Assembly (NCBI RefSeq): GCF_903866365.1
Contig: NZ_CAIPNF010000365.1
Location: forward strand, 1-32,331
DNA length: 32,331 nucleotides
Direction of reading: 5' to 3'
From: an uncultured Thiocystis sp.
GTDB lineage: Bacteria; Pseudomonadota; Gammaproteobacteria; Chromatiales; Chromatiaceae
This document shows positions 8,231-16,717 of this stretch, one piece after another (position 1 is the first letter of the stretch; the number at the start of each line of letters is the position of its first letter). Position numbers and translations under genes: made by a program. The notes below the pieces were generated by a model. The model was not told the DNA's origin. It ran no database searches and worked only from the letters and a program-made list of their open reading frames with translations.

Positions 8231-10477
8231 ATGAGTCGATCCCCCGAAGACACAACAAGCGTCAACCTGTACGACAGGCTGTTTGAACAACAACTCGAAG
8301 CTGGCGCTTCAGTGCTTCTGGCAACCGAGAACGTCGTCGACGCCTATCTCGATAACAAGCCAGCAACCCGAGGAAAACAGAAGTACAGCCGACATCAGCG
8401 CGATTCGGACTTTTGGTCCAGTGACGTCGTCAACGGTATTCCAAGCGAAGCGTGGCAGGCAGAAGGGGCAACGCTTGCACTGGCCCGCTATCTCGGCCAG
8501 GAACCTGTAGCGAATCCTCTCCTGCTCGAACGGATCGCCGCGGAATCCCCGCGCCTTGTCCGCCGGGCGGTCCGTTATTCCGGTCTCGTGCTCCAACAGC
8601 ATTCGCCCCGCCGCACCGAGCTTGATCGGATTGCCAGCTCGAACCCGAACATCGCCGAGTTCTGTCGCATGCTCGACATCTTCGACGGTGCCTACCGAGA
8701 GCGTGTGGCGACGGTTGATATCTGGAAGAAGATGCTCGTCGATCTCTCACCGTTCGAGATCCTGATCTATGCCAGCCTCTACGCCTTTGAGCGACTGAAC
8801 CCCGCTGAGTTCGCCATGCCATGGAGACCGACCGAGGAGCGGAGTGTCGCCGAAGGTCAGTGGCAGGCCATCAACGATATTCTGATCTGGAAGCTCGCGA
8901 CTGCCTCCGCGACCTCGCTGAGACCGAAGGAAAAGGATTTGGGGCGGTCGCTGAGAACACATTTATCGCCGTACCTGTTCCCTTCGCCAGATGGCCCGCC
9001 GCCGCGACATGATCTCAGAGCGGCGTTTGAGGCACTGCTTGAAGCTCAGATCGAGTTGAACAGCTTCATCTCTCAATCGGCGGATGCCTTCAGCTTCGAC
9101 GATGGGATCGAGTTCGTGCGCATTGGAGATAGGGCGCTGGATATCGTTGAACGCGATGCGTCTGTTCGTGCCGCGTGGAAACGTGACGGCAGAAAACTCG
9201 AACGGCTTCACGGCTATTGGTTCTACCGTGCGCTGGTCGAGTTCTTTCACTCGGATCTGGCGACAAAAACGATCGGACTGCCAGAGAACCACGAAGCCAA
9301 CCGCGTTGCCTGTATCCGAGCGATTCGCACGAAGCTTCAACTAACCGATGTGTACGGACTCGATGACGCGGTGACGACCGACTCGGGGGTGCAAGTCGAT
9401 CTCTTTCAGGCGCTACTGGCAACGGAGTTGACGTCAGCATTCTACCAACGCGACTTTCTCCAAGCCTTCGTCACCCATCTCAACGAGACAGGACATTGGG
9501 CGCCAGCACTGAGTCTATTGGCCCTGGAAGGCATCGCGACGGGTCATAACCGCTTTCCGCTCACCTGGTCCGACCGCAAGGCGAAGATCGAGAGAATCGT
9601 CGGCTGGACCGTCAGCAAGAAGTCGCCACGCGGCAGCCCATTGATGGCAGCCGCCATTCTCGACTTCTGGACAAACGACTTGGTGACTCTGGCTGCACGG
9701 CTCCGACAAGGAGAGCCGGGGCTCCATCCGAAATTATTTGAACGTCCGATCTTGAAGATGGACCGACTATTGATCCAGCTACCTTGGATCTTCGGTCTGC
9801 AAAACAACAGCACGGCCGCCATCAACAATCTCCGACGGATTGGCGCGCGACGCGGCGACGCCAGGCTCGAAACGCGGCGAATCGAGGAACAACTCGGCCG
9901 ACTCTTCGAATCGCGGGGATTCCGCGTCGTGCTGAACTGGCAACCCGTGGACGAATCCGATGCCCGCGCTGGCGAGGTTGATCTCATCTGTGCACTGGGT
10001 AGGATTGTGCTGGTGCTGGAGGTGAAATCGACTTTCATCCGACAGTCGCAACGCGATGCGTGGCTGCACGGAACGACGACACTCCGCAAAGCCGGCCACC
10101 AATTGCGCCGCAAGGTTCCCGCCGTCGAGCGCGCCCTGTCCGAGGGATCGGATCTAGCCGCCGAGTTGAATCTTGCGGGAGACGCTGGCTCAGTCTCGGT
10201 CCATGGTTGGATCGTCGATACCTCGATCGAATGCGACCATCAGCGATTCAGCGGCTTTCTCAAGGTATCCCTGGAGGAGGTACTGATCGCACTGCGGGAC
10301 GACCGGCATTTGTTGAACGATCCTGCCGGAATCCTTTCCGGCCGGTTCCAAGAACACGACATTGCGATTTCGGACGATGCTCACACTGAGAGATCGCTTT
10401 ACCCAAGAGGCTTCACCGTGGAAGGCTTCATGGATGCGGTGGAGAAAGAAGCTGTTTGGGAAGAGCCTGGCTGCTGA
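8231..10477 (+). CDS. Large protein with C-terminal PD-(D/E)XK nuclease-like domain, unknown family
   Basis: A 748-residue soluble protein; no named family recognised. Residues 1 to about 540 are mixed and mostly helical by appearance, without a known motif, signal peptide or membrane segment. Residues about 549-640 carry a PD-(D/E)XK pattern: a Glu-bearing helix (RRIEEQLGRLFESRGF, E552/E553), AGEVDLI with Asp584, then VLVLEVKSTF with Glu597 and Lys599. This is the arrangement of restriction-endonuclease-like and NERD-like folds. About 110 further residues follow. Start at 8231 is favoured by AGAGG at 8217-8221 and by an extended -10-like TGGTACAGT (8185-8192) just upstream; 8183 and 8195 are in-frame alternatives. 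GC is visibly lower than in the flanking genes, suggesting transfer. It stands alone, ending 3 nt from the convergent LysR stop. A defence or nucleic-acid-processing role is inference. Confidence 0.8.
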   Translation: MSRSPEDTTSVNLYDRLFEQQLEAGASVLLATENVVDAYLDNKPATRGKQKYSRHQRDSDFWSSDVVNGIPSEAWQAEGATLALARYLGQEPVANPLLLERIAAESPRLVRRAVRYSGLVLQQHSPRRTELDRIASSNPNIAEFCRMLDIFDGAYRERVATVDIWKKMLVDLSPFEILIYASLYAFERLNPAEFAMPWRPTEERSVAEGQWQAINDILIWKLATASATSLRPKEKDLGRSLRTHLSPYLFPSPDGPPPRHDLRAAFEALLEAQIELNSFISQSADAFSFDDGIEFVRIGDRALDIVERDASVRAAWKRDGRKLERLHGYWFYRALVEFFHSDLATKTIGLPENHEANRVACIRAIRTKLQLTDVYGLDDAVTTDSGVQVDLFQALLATELTSAFYQRDFLQAFVTHLNETGHWAPALSLLALEGIATGHNRFPLTWSDRKAKIERIVGWTVSKKSPRGSPLMAAAILDFWTNDLVTLAARLRQGEPGLHPKLFERPILKMDRLLIQLPWIFGLQNNSTAAINNLRRIGARRGDARLETRRIEEQLGRLFESRGFRVVLNWQPVDESDARAGEVDLICALGRIVLVLEVKSTFIRQSQRDAWLHGTTTLRKAGHQLRRKVPAVERALSEGSDLAAELNLAGDAGSVSVHGWIVDTSIECDHQRFSGFLKVSLEEVLIALRDDRHLLNDPAGILSGRFQEHDIAISDDAHTERSLYPRGFTVEGFMDAVEKEAVWEEPGC

Positions 10478-10480
10478 GTG

Positions 10481-11389
10481 TCAACCGACTTTCTGAGGCG
10501 CCGTCGCGTGCACCGCTCCAGCATCCGAGCGGTCAGCACTCGTCGCCGCGCCCTCGGCGGTGAGCGCCCGCAGCGTGGCGAGCGCGATGGCGAGTTCGCT
10601 GGAGTCGCTGTCGCCCGGATAGACGACGTAGGCCGGCAGGGTCAGGGTCGGTACTCCCTCGACCCGATGCAGACAGCCGCCGCGCAGATAGCTGGCGGCG
10701 ACCCGCTCGGGGACGAAGCAGGTGCCGCCGTTGGCGAGGATCAACTGCAATCCCAGCCAGCCAATGTTGGCGGTCTGGGCGGGACGTTCCAGGTCCGGAT
10801 AGACCTTGCGGTGCTGGGCGTAGAAGGTCGGCCCCCAGTCGACATAGATATAGCCGTCGTCCAACGCGGGCTGCTCCGGATCGCCGCCGACCAGGATCAG
10901 GGTCTCGTCGAACAGATGCTCGACCTGGATGCCGGCGCCCTGCTGCGGGCTGTACATCAGGGCCAGATCCATGGTCCCGGCGATAATGCGGCGCATCAGA
11001 TCATCCTCGAAGCCGATCTCGGTATTGAGCGAGATGTCCGGCGCCGCCGCGCGCATCCGCCCGGCCCAGCGCGGGAGGAAGTCGTCCCACAGCGCGATGC
11101 GCGCGCCGATGGTCAGGCTGGCGCGAAAGCGGCTCGGCAGACCGACATCGTGCCGCGCCTGCTCGACGGTCAGCAGCAGGGTCTTGGCGTGACGCAGGAA
11201 GCGCTGACCGGCCGGGGTGAGGCTGGCGCCCGAGCGGTTGCGCACGAACAGCCGCGCGCCGAGCCCCTGCTCCAGGTTCTGGATACGCGCGCTCACCGTC
11301 GACTGGGTGACATGCACCCGTGCGGCGGCCTCCAGGAAACTGCCTTGGGCGGCGACCGCGAGAAAGGTCTTGATCTGATCGAGATCCAT
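10481..11389 (-). CDS. LysR-family transcriptional regulator
   Basis: A 302-residue regulator. The N-terminal winged helix-turn-helix is clear: MDLDQIKTFLAVAAQGSFLEAAARVHVTQSTVSARIQNLEQGLGARLF (residues 1-48 region), followed by RSGASLTPAG. The rest is the periplasmic-binding-protein-like effector domain. It is transcribed away from the DsrC-like fusion gene across a 183-nt gap holding a T-N11-A palindrome at 11421-11437, the usual arrangement for a LysR regulator controlling its divergent neighbour. The effector is unknown. Its 3' end nearly touches the convergent nuclease gene, without a visible terminator. Confidence 0.95.
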   Translation of the reverse strand: MDLDQIKTFLAVAAQGSFLEAAARVHVTQSTVSARIQNLEQGLGARLFVRNRSGASLTPAGQRFLRHAKTLLLTVEQARHDVGLPSRFRASLTIGARIALWDDFLPRWAGRMRAAAPDISLNTEIGFEDDLMRRIIAGTMDLALMYSPQQGAGIQVEHLFDETLILVGGDPEQPALDDGYIYVDWGPTFYAQHRKVYPDLERPAQTANIGWLGLQLILANGGTCFVPERVAASYLRGGCLHRVEGVPTLTLPAYVVYPGDSDSSELAIALATLRALTAEGAATSADRSDAGAVHATAPQKVG

Positions 11390-11420
11390 CGTGGTGACTC
11401 CGTGCCTGTCTGTCTGATTC

Positions 11421-11437
11421 TATCGAAATCTCCGATA
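11421..11437. promoter_or_regulatory. LysR-type operator (T-N11-A palindrome)
   Basis: TATCG-N7-CGATA is a perfect dyad of 5-bp arms. Its inner part, TCGAAATCTCCGA, exactly fits the LysR consensus T-N11-A. It lies 32 nt upstream of the lysR start codon and about 135 nt upstream of the DsrC-like gene, where a recognition-binding site would be expected. Binding is predicted, not shown. Confidence 0.6.
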
Positions 11438-11572
11438 CCAAAGACCGAATCATTTCGTTTTTCTTTAGTTGTGATCGCCACTAAGCTGACTTCATCAGAG
11501 TCAGTGTGGATTCGGTTCGGGCCGTCTGGCACCGCCGATCCACCGGATGTCGTAACCGTCGGAGAGCAGACG

Positions 11573-12214
11573 ATGATCGCAGTCAGAATTTCCATGAAGG
11601 CTACCCATGAGCCACTCAAGCGGACTCCCGTTGTCCTGCGCCTGGACGCGGACGGCAGCGAGACCGCGCCGGTGCTGACCGATCGCGCGGGTCTGGCCAG
11701 CTTCGACCTGCCCCCGACCAGCGGCAAGATCCTGGTCTCCGGAGTGGAGCGCTTCGAGGGCCGGCTCGACGGCGAGATTCCGATCGAGCTGTGGTCGATC
11801 ACCCAGTCCGAGCGGGACTCGCGCGGGCTCCCTGGCGAATTCCCGAGCGGCAGCAACGCCTACCCGAGCATGACGACCCGCGCGGTGCGGGTCGGCGAGC
11901 GCGCGATCCTGACCGATAGCGAGGGCTATCTGGTCGATCCCTCCGACTGGTCGGAGGACTTCGCTCGCGCACTGGCCGCACAGGAGGGACTGACGCTGAA
12001 CGCCGAGCATTGGGAGATGATTCGCTATCTGCGTGCCCGCTTTGCTCGACAGGGCACCCAGGCGACGGTGCGCGACATGATCCTCCACTTTCGCGTGGTT
12101 TGGGGCCGCGAGCGTGGCAGCAATCGCTATCTTCACCGGCTCTTTCCGCGCGGCGGTCCGCAGAAGCAGGGTAATCGACTGGCGGGTCTGCTGCGCACCA
12201 AGGGCGAACATTGA
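11573..12214 (+). CDS. DsrC/TusE-superfamily protein lacking both cysteines, with N-terminal beta-sandwich-like domain
   Basis: A 213-residue protein. The C-terminal half (about 114-213) aligns by eye with DsrC/TusE: DSEGYLVDPSDWSEDFARALAAQ, LNAEHWEMIRYLR, ATVRDMI, GSNRYLHRLFPRGGPQKQ, RLAGL. In DsrC the C-terminal arm carries two redox cysteines in KQAC and at the penultimate position. Here the equivalents are Asn201 (KQGN) and Glu212, and the whole protein has no Cys, so persulfide or trisulfide chemistry is excluded. Such members have been grouped as regulatory (RspA) within the superfamily; that name is recalled, not checked. Residues about 15-75 (VVLRLDADG...VLTDRAGLASFDLP...GKILVSG) look like a transthyretin-like or CarboxypepD_reg-like beta-sandwich, an unusual addition. 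Start at 11573 is supported by GGAGAG at 11561. Confidence 0.8.
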   Translation: MIAVRISMKATHEPLKRTPVVLRLDADGSETAPVLTDRAGLASFDLPPTSGKILVSGVERFEGRLDGEIPIELWSITQSERDSRGLPGEFPSGSNAYPSMTTRAVRVGERAILTDSEGYLVDPSDWSEDFARALAAQEGLTLNAEHWEMIRYLRARFARQGTQATVRDMILHFRVVWGRERGSNRYLHRLFPRGGPQKQGNRLAGLLRTKGEH

Positions 12215-12362
12215 ATCAGCCGTCAGCCGTCAGCCACCAGCAAGCGCCTAGCCGATGGCGCCGGGATGCATATGGTGCTTGACCAGCATCAAGGTGGGCG
12301 GTTGTCGCGACGGCTAACGTCCGCGCAAGCTTCGCTTTAGTCGCCAACTGGCCCCGACGCAC

Positions 12363-13523
12363 ATGACCCTCACCGCCATCCCCGTCCTCGCGCTCGGGTT
12401 CCGTCCCTTCTTTCTGGCCGCTGGCCTGTCGGCGATCCTCTCCGTCGCCGTCTGGTTGGCGATCCTGAGCGGTCTCTGGCCACAACCGAGCTATCTTGCC
12501 GGGACCGCCTGGCATGCTCACGAGATGCTGTTCGGCTATCTCGCGGCGGTGATCGCCGGGTTTCTGCTGACCGCCGTGCGCAACTGGACCGGGATGCCGA
12601 CGGCGACCGGTGCCCGACTCGCCGCGCTGGTCGGGCTCTGGCTGGCTGGTCGGCTCGCGCCCTGGTTGGGGTTGCCGCCGCTGCTGATCGCGCTGCTTGA
12701 TCTCGCCTTTTTCCCGGCGCTGGCGCTCGCGCTCTGGCGCCCGCTCTGGCATGGCCCCAATCCGGTCAATCGGGTCTTTCTGGCGGTCTTCGCGGGCATG
12801 ACCCTGGCCGGGGCGATGGTGCATCTGGATGCGCTCGGCCTGTTCGCCGGAGGCGCGACGCGCGGTCATCGTCTGATGCTGGATCTGGTGCTGGCGATCC
12901 TGCTGCTGGTCTCGGGGCGGGTGATGCCCTTTTTCATCAAGAGCGGCATCGCGGGCGCGCGGCCCCGGGTGTTTCCGGTCCTCGAACGTCTGACCTTCGT
13001 GGTGGCGGCCGGACTGCTGATCGTCGACCTCATCCAGCCATTCAGTCGGCTCGCGGGCGGCCTGGCGATCACGCTGGGTTTGCTGCAACTGGCGCGTCTG
13101 CTCGGCTGGCATGATCGGCGAATCTGGACCACGCCCATGCTGACGGTACTCTACGTGGGTCTGCTTTGGCTCGCGCTCGGGCTGATCCTGGATGGACTGC
13201 CGGCCTTTACCGCCTTGACGCCGCGCGGCGCATTGCATGCCCTGACGGTCGGCGCGATGGGGGTGGTGACGCTGGGGATGATGTCGCGGGTGTCGATGGG
13301 ACACACCGGTCGGCCGATGCAGGCGGTACCGCTGACGCTGGTCGCCTTCGTCCTGATCAATCTCGCGGCGGTGTTGCGCGGTTTGGCGCCACTGCTCGCT
13401 CCCGCCGGCCATCAGGCTTGGCTGATGGCGGGCGGTCTGTGCTGGATCCTCGCCTTCGGGCTGTTTCTCTGGGTGCATGCCCCGATGCTGCTGAGTCCGC
13501 GGCCGGATGGCAACGCGGGTTGA
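12363..13523 (+). CDS. nnrS: NnrS family haem-copper membrane protein
   Basis: A 386-residue polytopic inner-membrane protein with roughly ten to twelve hydrophobic segments. Family motifs are ALGFRPFFLAAG near the N-terminus, WHAHEMLFGYLAAVIAGFLLTAVRNWTG (likely metal or haem ligands among the His residues), GRVMPFFIKSG and a C-terminal HALTVGAMGVVTLGMMSRVSMGHTGR. NnrS proteins are associated with nitric oxide stress and denitrification; the biochemical reaction is unsettled. No nor or nir genes are in the window, so a stress-protection role is more likely than denitrification. The 148-nt upstream gap contains a short AGCCGTC tandem and no clear promoter. Confidence 0.92.
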   Translation: MTLTAIPVLALGFRPFFLAAGLSAILSVAVWLAILSGLWPQPSYLAGTAWHAHEMLFGYLAAVIAGFLLTAVRNWTGMPTATGARLAALVGLWLAGRLAPWLGLPPLLIALLDLAFFPALALALWRPLWHGPNPVNRVFLAVFAGMTLAGAMVHLDALGLFAGGATRGHRLMLDLVLAILLLVSGRVMPFFIKSGIAGARPRVFPVLERLTFVVAAGLLIVDLIQPFSRLAGGLAITLGLLQLARLLGWHDRRIWTTPMLTVLYVGLLWLALGLILDGLPAFTALTPRGALHALTVGAMGVVTLGMMSRVSMGHTGRPMQAVPLTLVAFVLINLAAVLRGLAPLLAPAGHQAWLMAGGLCWILAFGLFLWVHAPMLLSPRPDGNAG

Positions 13524-13603
13524 CTCGGCGAGAGGCCTGTCTCACCCATCGCGCTGGCGGACATGCAACCTGGGTATGGGGCGCCATTGAGCGAGCAGGT
13601 TGC

Positions 13604-14686
13604 CTACCACAAGGATATTTGAGCATAACAGGGGTCGGCTGTGGCCGCCGCCAGATCGATCTCCGCCGGCACCCGGCGATGCTCTTGCAGGACACTGATC
13701 TTGCTATAGCGATCGCTCAAAGACAGGATCTTTCCGAGAGGGGAGATCGCCTCGTTGCTGTCGCGCTCGGCCAGCTCGCCAATCGCCAGAGCCACGGTCT
13801 CGGGAAAACTCCATTCTTCCACGATGCGATGGGAGAAGCGTGCCGCCTGATGAATGAATCGATGATAAAAATCCCAGGAACGTGGGATGCCTTCCTCTTT
13901 TGTGCTGAGCAACTGGTCCATCAGATGCAATCCGACCATCATGCCGACATTGGAAACGAGCCCGGCAAGATATGCGGAAAACACATCTTCCTTCCGTTGT
14001 TCGGCCAAACAACGACCGACGAGGGCGCATTTCTCTGACTGACTCCAAATCTTTGAACCGGCGCGCTTGGTCATTGAACCTGAGCGCAGGTTCAGGATGG
14101 GGTAGAACGCCACCCTGGCGATCAGCTGACGCAAACCGTTCTGACCGACCAGCACGACCGCCTGCTCGATGCTCGCGATTTTATGACTTCTTCGATAGTA
14201 AGGACTGTTTGCCAGTCGAATCACTTCGCCGACCAGCACGGGGTCTCTTGAAATTTGCCGCGCCAACTGCGCGCCTGTCATTTTCTCGTCTTTCAGACTC
14301 TGCATGAGCTGGGGAATCACGGTTGGCAGGCGTGGCACTAAATGCGCGCTGGCGGTTTGCCCCGTGGCCATCTGGGTAAAGGAGTCGAGTGCGTGCGTCT
14401 CGGATTCATTCGAAGGCTGCTCGGTAAACGCATCGAGATCGAGCAACCATTGGACGTAACAACGGTCGAGATCGGCAGCGGACCACTGAATCTCGGCTTC
14501 CCCTCTGTCCTCCAGCAACGGAATCCGCGCGACTTGGTCGGTCGCTGGCTGGGCGATCGGTTGACGTCGTTTGCGACCACGGAAGATAGCTCGCCAAATT
14601 TTAAAAAAGTGCAATGGAGTCTTCTCGTTGGGTTGATCCGGAAGAACCGGACGAAACTGACCGGCAATGATCTTCACTGTATCCAA
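13604..14686 (-). CDS. HDOD domain signalling protein
   Basis: A 360-residue protein if it starts at the TTG at 14686. Residues about 1-110 are a basic then acidic unstructured-looking region. Residues about 115-310 form the HDOD domain: LPRLPTVIPQLMQSL, GAQLARQISRDPVLVGEVIRLANSPYY, IASIEQAVVLVGQNGLRQLI, and SAYLAGLVSNVGMMVGLHL. HDOD proteins are non-enzymatic scaffolds in motility, cell-cycle and second-messenger signalling. The start is uncertain: the frame is open upstream to 14794 with protein-like sequence (REQIDEIIGETTGG) but no ATG, GTG or TTG, while an ATG at 14778 lies in another frame. GC appears lower than in neighbouring core genes. It lies downstream of the PilS-like kinase in the same direction, 174 nt away. 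Confidence 0.85.
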   Translation of the reverse strand: MDTVKIIAGQFRPVLPDQPNEKTPLHFFKIWRAIFRGRKRRQPIAQPATDQVARIPLLEDRGEAEIQWSAADLDRCYVQWLLDLDAFTEQPSNESETHALDSFTQMATGQTASAHLVPRLPTVIPQLMQSLKDEKMTGAQLARQISRDPVLVGEVIRLANSPYYRRSHKIASIEQAVVLVGQNGLRQLIARVAFYPILNLRSGSMTKRAGSKIWSQSEKCALVGRCLAEQRKEDVFSAYLAGLVSNVGMMVGLHLMDQLLSTKEEGIPRSWDFYHRFIHQAARFSHRIVEEWSFPETVALAIGELAERDSNEAISPLGKILSLSDRYSKISVLQEHRRVPAEIDLAAATADPCYAQISLW

Positions 14687-14860
14687 TGCGGCGGATACGC
14701 GTCCACCCGTTGTCTCTCCGATGATTTCATCGATCTGTTCTCGAACGATTCCGCGCCGGGATTGAGAATAGTATCCATGCTCGGCGCACTCAATTCATCT
14801 CCGCTTCGTTTCGTTCGCGGCGCTTGGGCGACGACCTTGGCGTCCCGGTCAGGCTCCGGA

Positions 14861-16498
14861 TCAGCCGGAAAACACCAGCCTGAAGCAACTGCCGTGAGGC
14901 GCGACCGCTTGGTAGGTCAGCCGAATTCCATTGCTTTCGGCGAGTTCTCGCGCGATGTAAAGCCCGAGTCCGGTTCCCTTGGCGCTAGTCGTATAGAAGG
15001 GATCGAAGATCGCGTTGACGGTCGCCTCCGCGATGCCCGGCCCCGTGTCGATGACCTCGATCAGCGCCTCGTTGAGATCATCGGTCCGGTCGGCCCGGAT
15101 CAGGATGCGCGGCGGCTGATCGGCCTGCCTGCCATGGATGAGCGCGTTTTCGCACAGATTGGCGAGTATCTGATGCAGGTGACGCGGGTCCGCCTCGACG
15201 CGGATGTCGTCAGCGTCGCACTGAAGCTGGAGCGCGCTGGGGTGCAATTCATGGCGTTCGCGGAACTCGCTGGAGAACTCGTCGAGCCAGGCGGACAACA
15301 CGATCTGGGAAGGTTCTCGCTGATTGCGGCGGGAGAGCTGCAGAACGCTGTGCACGGTTTCTTCGATACGTGCGCCGTTGCGGCGGATGATCTCGAGCAG
15401 GTGCCGGTCATCGTCGGTCAGCCCCGGACTTTCGGTCAATAATTGACTGGCATGGGTCATGGCGCTCAAGGGATTGCGAATATTGTGGGCGATGCTGGCG
15501 GTCAGGGTTCCGAGCGAGGCGAGCTTGATCTGCTGGGCCTCCCTGGCGACCTCCTGATTGTCGCGCAAATAGATGATGACGCCACTGGCGCGGTATTCGC
15601 CCAGCAGCTTGAGCGAAACGCGAATCTCACGGTTGCCAATCTGGATCAGCCGCCCATTGGGTGGAGACGGTTGGACCTGCAACGCCAGCCATTTGCCCAA
15701 CTCGGGCGAGAGATCGGACAGCGCCGCTCCGGCGTTGAACCGCCGGGCGCCGAGCAGATCCAGGGCGGCCTGATTGAGCAGGCGCAGGTGGCGTTCGCCG
15801 TCGGCTACCAGGATGCCGGTGCCGATGCTCTGGATGATGAAGTCATTCAGCTTGGAGAGGTCGTCGATGTCGACCTTGCGTCGGGCCGCCAGGGCTTCCG
15901 CCGAACGCACGCGCCGATACAGCACATGCGACATCAGCGCGACCATGAAAAACAACAGACCCAGCAGACCCGCCTGCGTGAAGGAGATGACATGGGCATC
16001 GTCCAGCATGGCCGAATAAATCTGTTGGGCAATGACGGCCAGTGAAGCGAGCGCGGCGAACAGGAGCGACAGACGACCTTCCATCATCAGCGCGGCGGCG
16101 GCGACCGCGACGGCGAGCAGGATGCCAAGTCCGCTGGCGATGCCGCCCGCGGCATGCATCAGGAGGGTATAGGCAAGAATATCGGCGAAAATGCCAATCT
16201 GGACCTGCTGGATCCGGTACGGCCAGCGGTTGAGCAGACCCAGTCCGCCGAGCAGGACCAGCGGTGCGTAAACGGCCAGGATCGACCAGATGAATGGGGT
16301 GTCGATGCCACTGCTTGCGGGATCCCCGAAGGAGCGCGAGAACGCCAGGGCCAGGACGAGTAAAATGCAGAATCGGAAGAGAAACAGCCAACGTAATGCG
16401 CCCCATGTCGGATAATGCGTATTGTCATGACGCGGCACCGTCCGCTGATCGCCTGAGGCGTCGGATCGTCCCGAGTGTCCATGATTATCGTTCGTCAT
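14861..16498 (-). CDS. pilS: PilS-like sensor histidine kinase
   Basis: A 545-residue membrane kinase. The N-terminus has about six hydrophobic segments (starting WLFLFRFCILLVLALAF), followed by a coiled linker, a PAS-like region (LNDFIIQSIGTGILVADGERHLRLLNQAA), and the dimerisation/phosphoacceptor motif SIAHNIRNPLSAMTHASQLL with His338. The catalytic domain shows HQILANLCENALIHG, VIDTGPGI and GTGLGLYIARELAESNG. This is the PilS layout (type IV pilus transcription control with PilR). The H-box has Asn where most kinases have Glu or Asp directly after His. No pilR follows. Start 16498 is chosen because upstream in-frame codons (to 16603) are unlike the family. pilS is the best name but a paralogue is possible. 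Confidence 0.85.
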   Translation of the reverse strand: MTNDNHGHSGRSDASGDQRTVPRHDNTHYPTWGALRWLFLFRFCILLVLALAFSRSFGDPASSGIDTPFIWSILAVYAPLVLLGGLGLLNRWPYRIQQVQIGIFADILAYTLLMHAAGGIASGLGILLAVAVAAAALMMEGRLSLLFAALASLAVIAQQIYSAMLDDAHVISFTQAGLLGLLFFMVALMSHVLYRRVRSAEALAARRKVDIDDLSKLNDFIIQSIGTGILVADGERHLRLLNQAALDLLGARRFNAGAALSDLSPELGKWLALQVQPSPPNGRLIQIGNREIRVSLKLLGEYRASGVIIYLRDNQEVAREAQQIKLASLGTLTASIAHNIRNPLSAMTHASQLLTESPGLTDDDRHLLEIIRRNGARIEETVHSVLQLSRRNQREPSQIVLSAWLDEFSSEFRERHELHPSALQLQCDADDIRVEADPRHLHQILANLCENALIHGRQADQPPRILIRADRTDDLNEALIEVIDTGPGIAEATVNAIFDPFYTTSAKGTGLGLYIARELAESNGIRLTYQAVAPHGSCFRLVFSG

Positions 16499-16717
16499 CG
16501 AAATGCCGCTCAACACACTGAAAAATCGTCCGGTTGCGACATGCGTCATTTGTGCGTCGGCTCGGCCTTGCGTGAACCGGCGGTCGCCGTCCCCGACCCG
16601 CAAGAACGTATTTCACTCTGGACGCGGTTTGGATCAGAATTGCGCGAACCCCGCCATCGGGATGGGATTCGTCTCTGAATCTACTCTATTCATTCCGACC
16701 GTGACCGCGAGCATTCG

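Noticed and set aside
10478-11572. Plus-strand open frame continuing upstream of the DsrC-like gene
   Set aside because: It is antisense to lysR; a ribosome binding site and family sequence support the start at 11573.
12214-12240. Short tandem AGCCGTC repeat after the DsrC-like gene
   Set aside because: Only about two copies of 7 nt; too short to call a repeat element.
12216-13478. 420-codon open frame on the minus strand, rich in Gln, Arg and His
   Set aside because: Antisense to nnrS; the odd composition is the mirror of a Leu/Ala-rich membrane protein.
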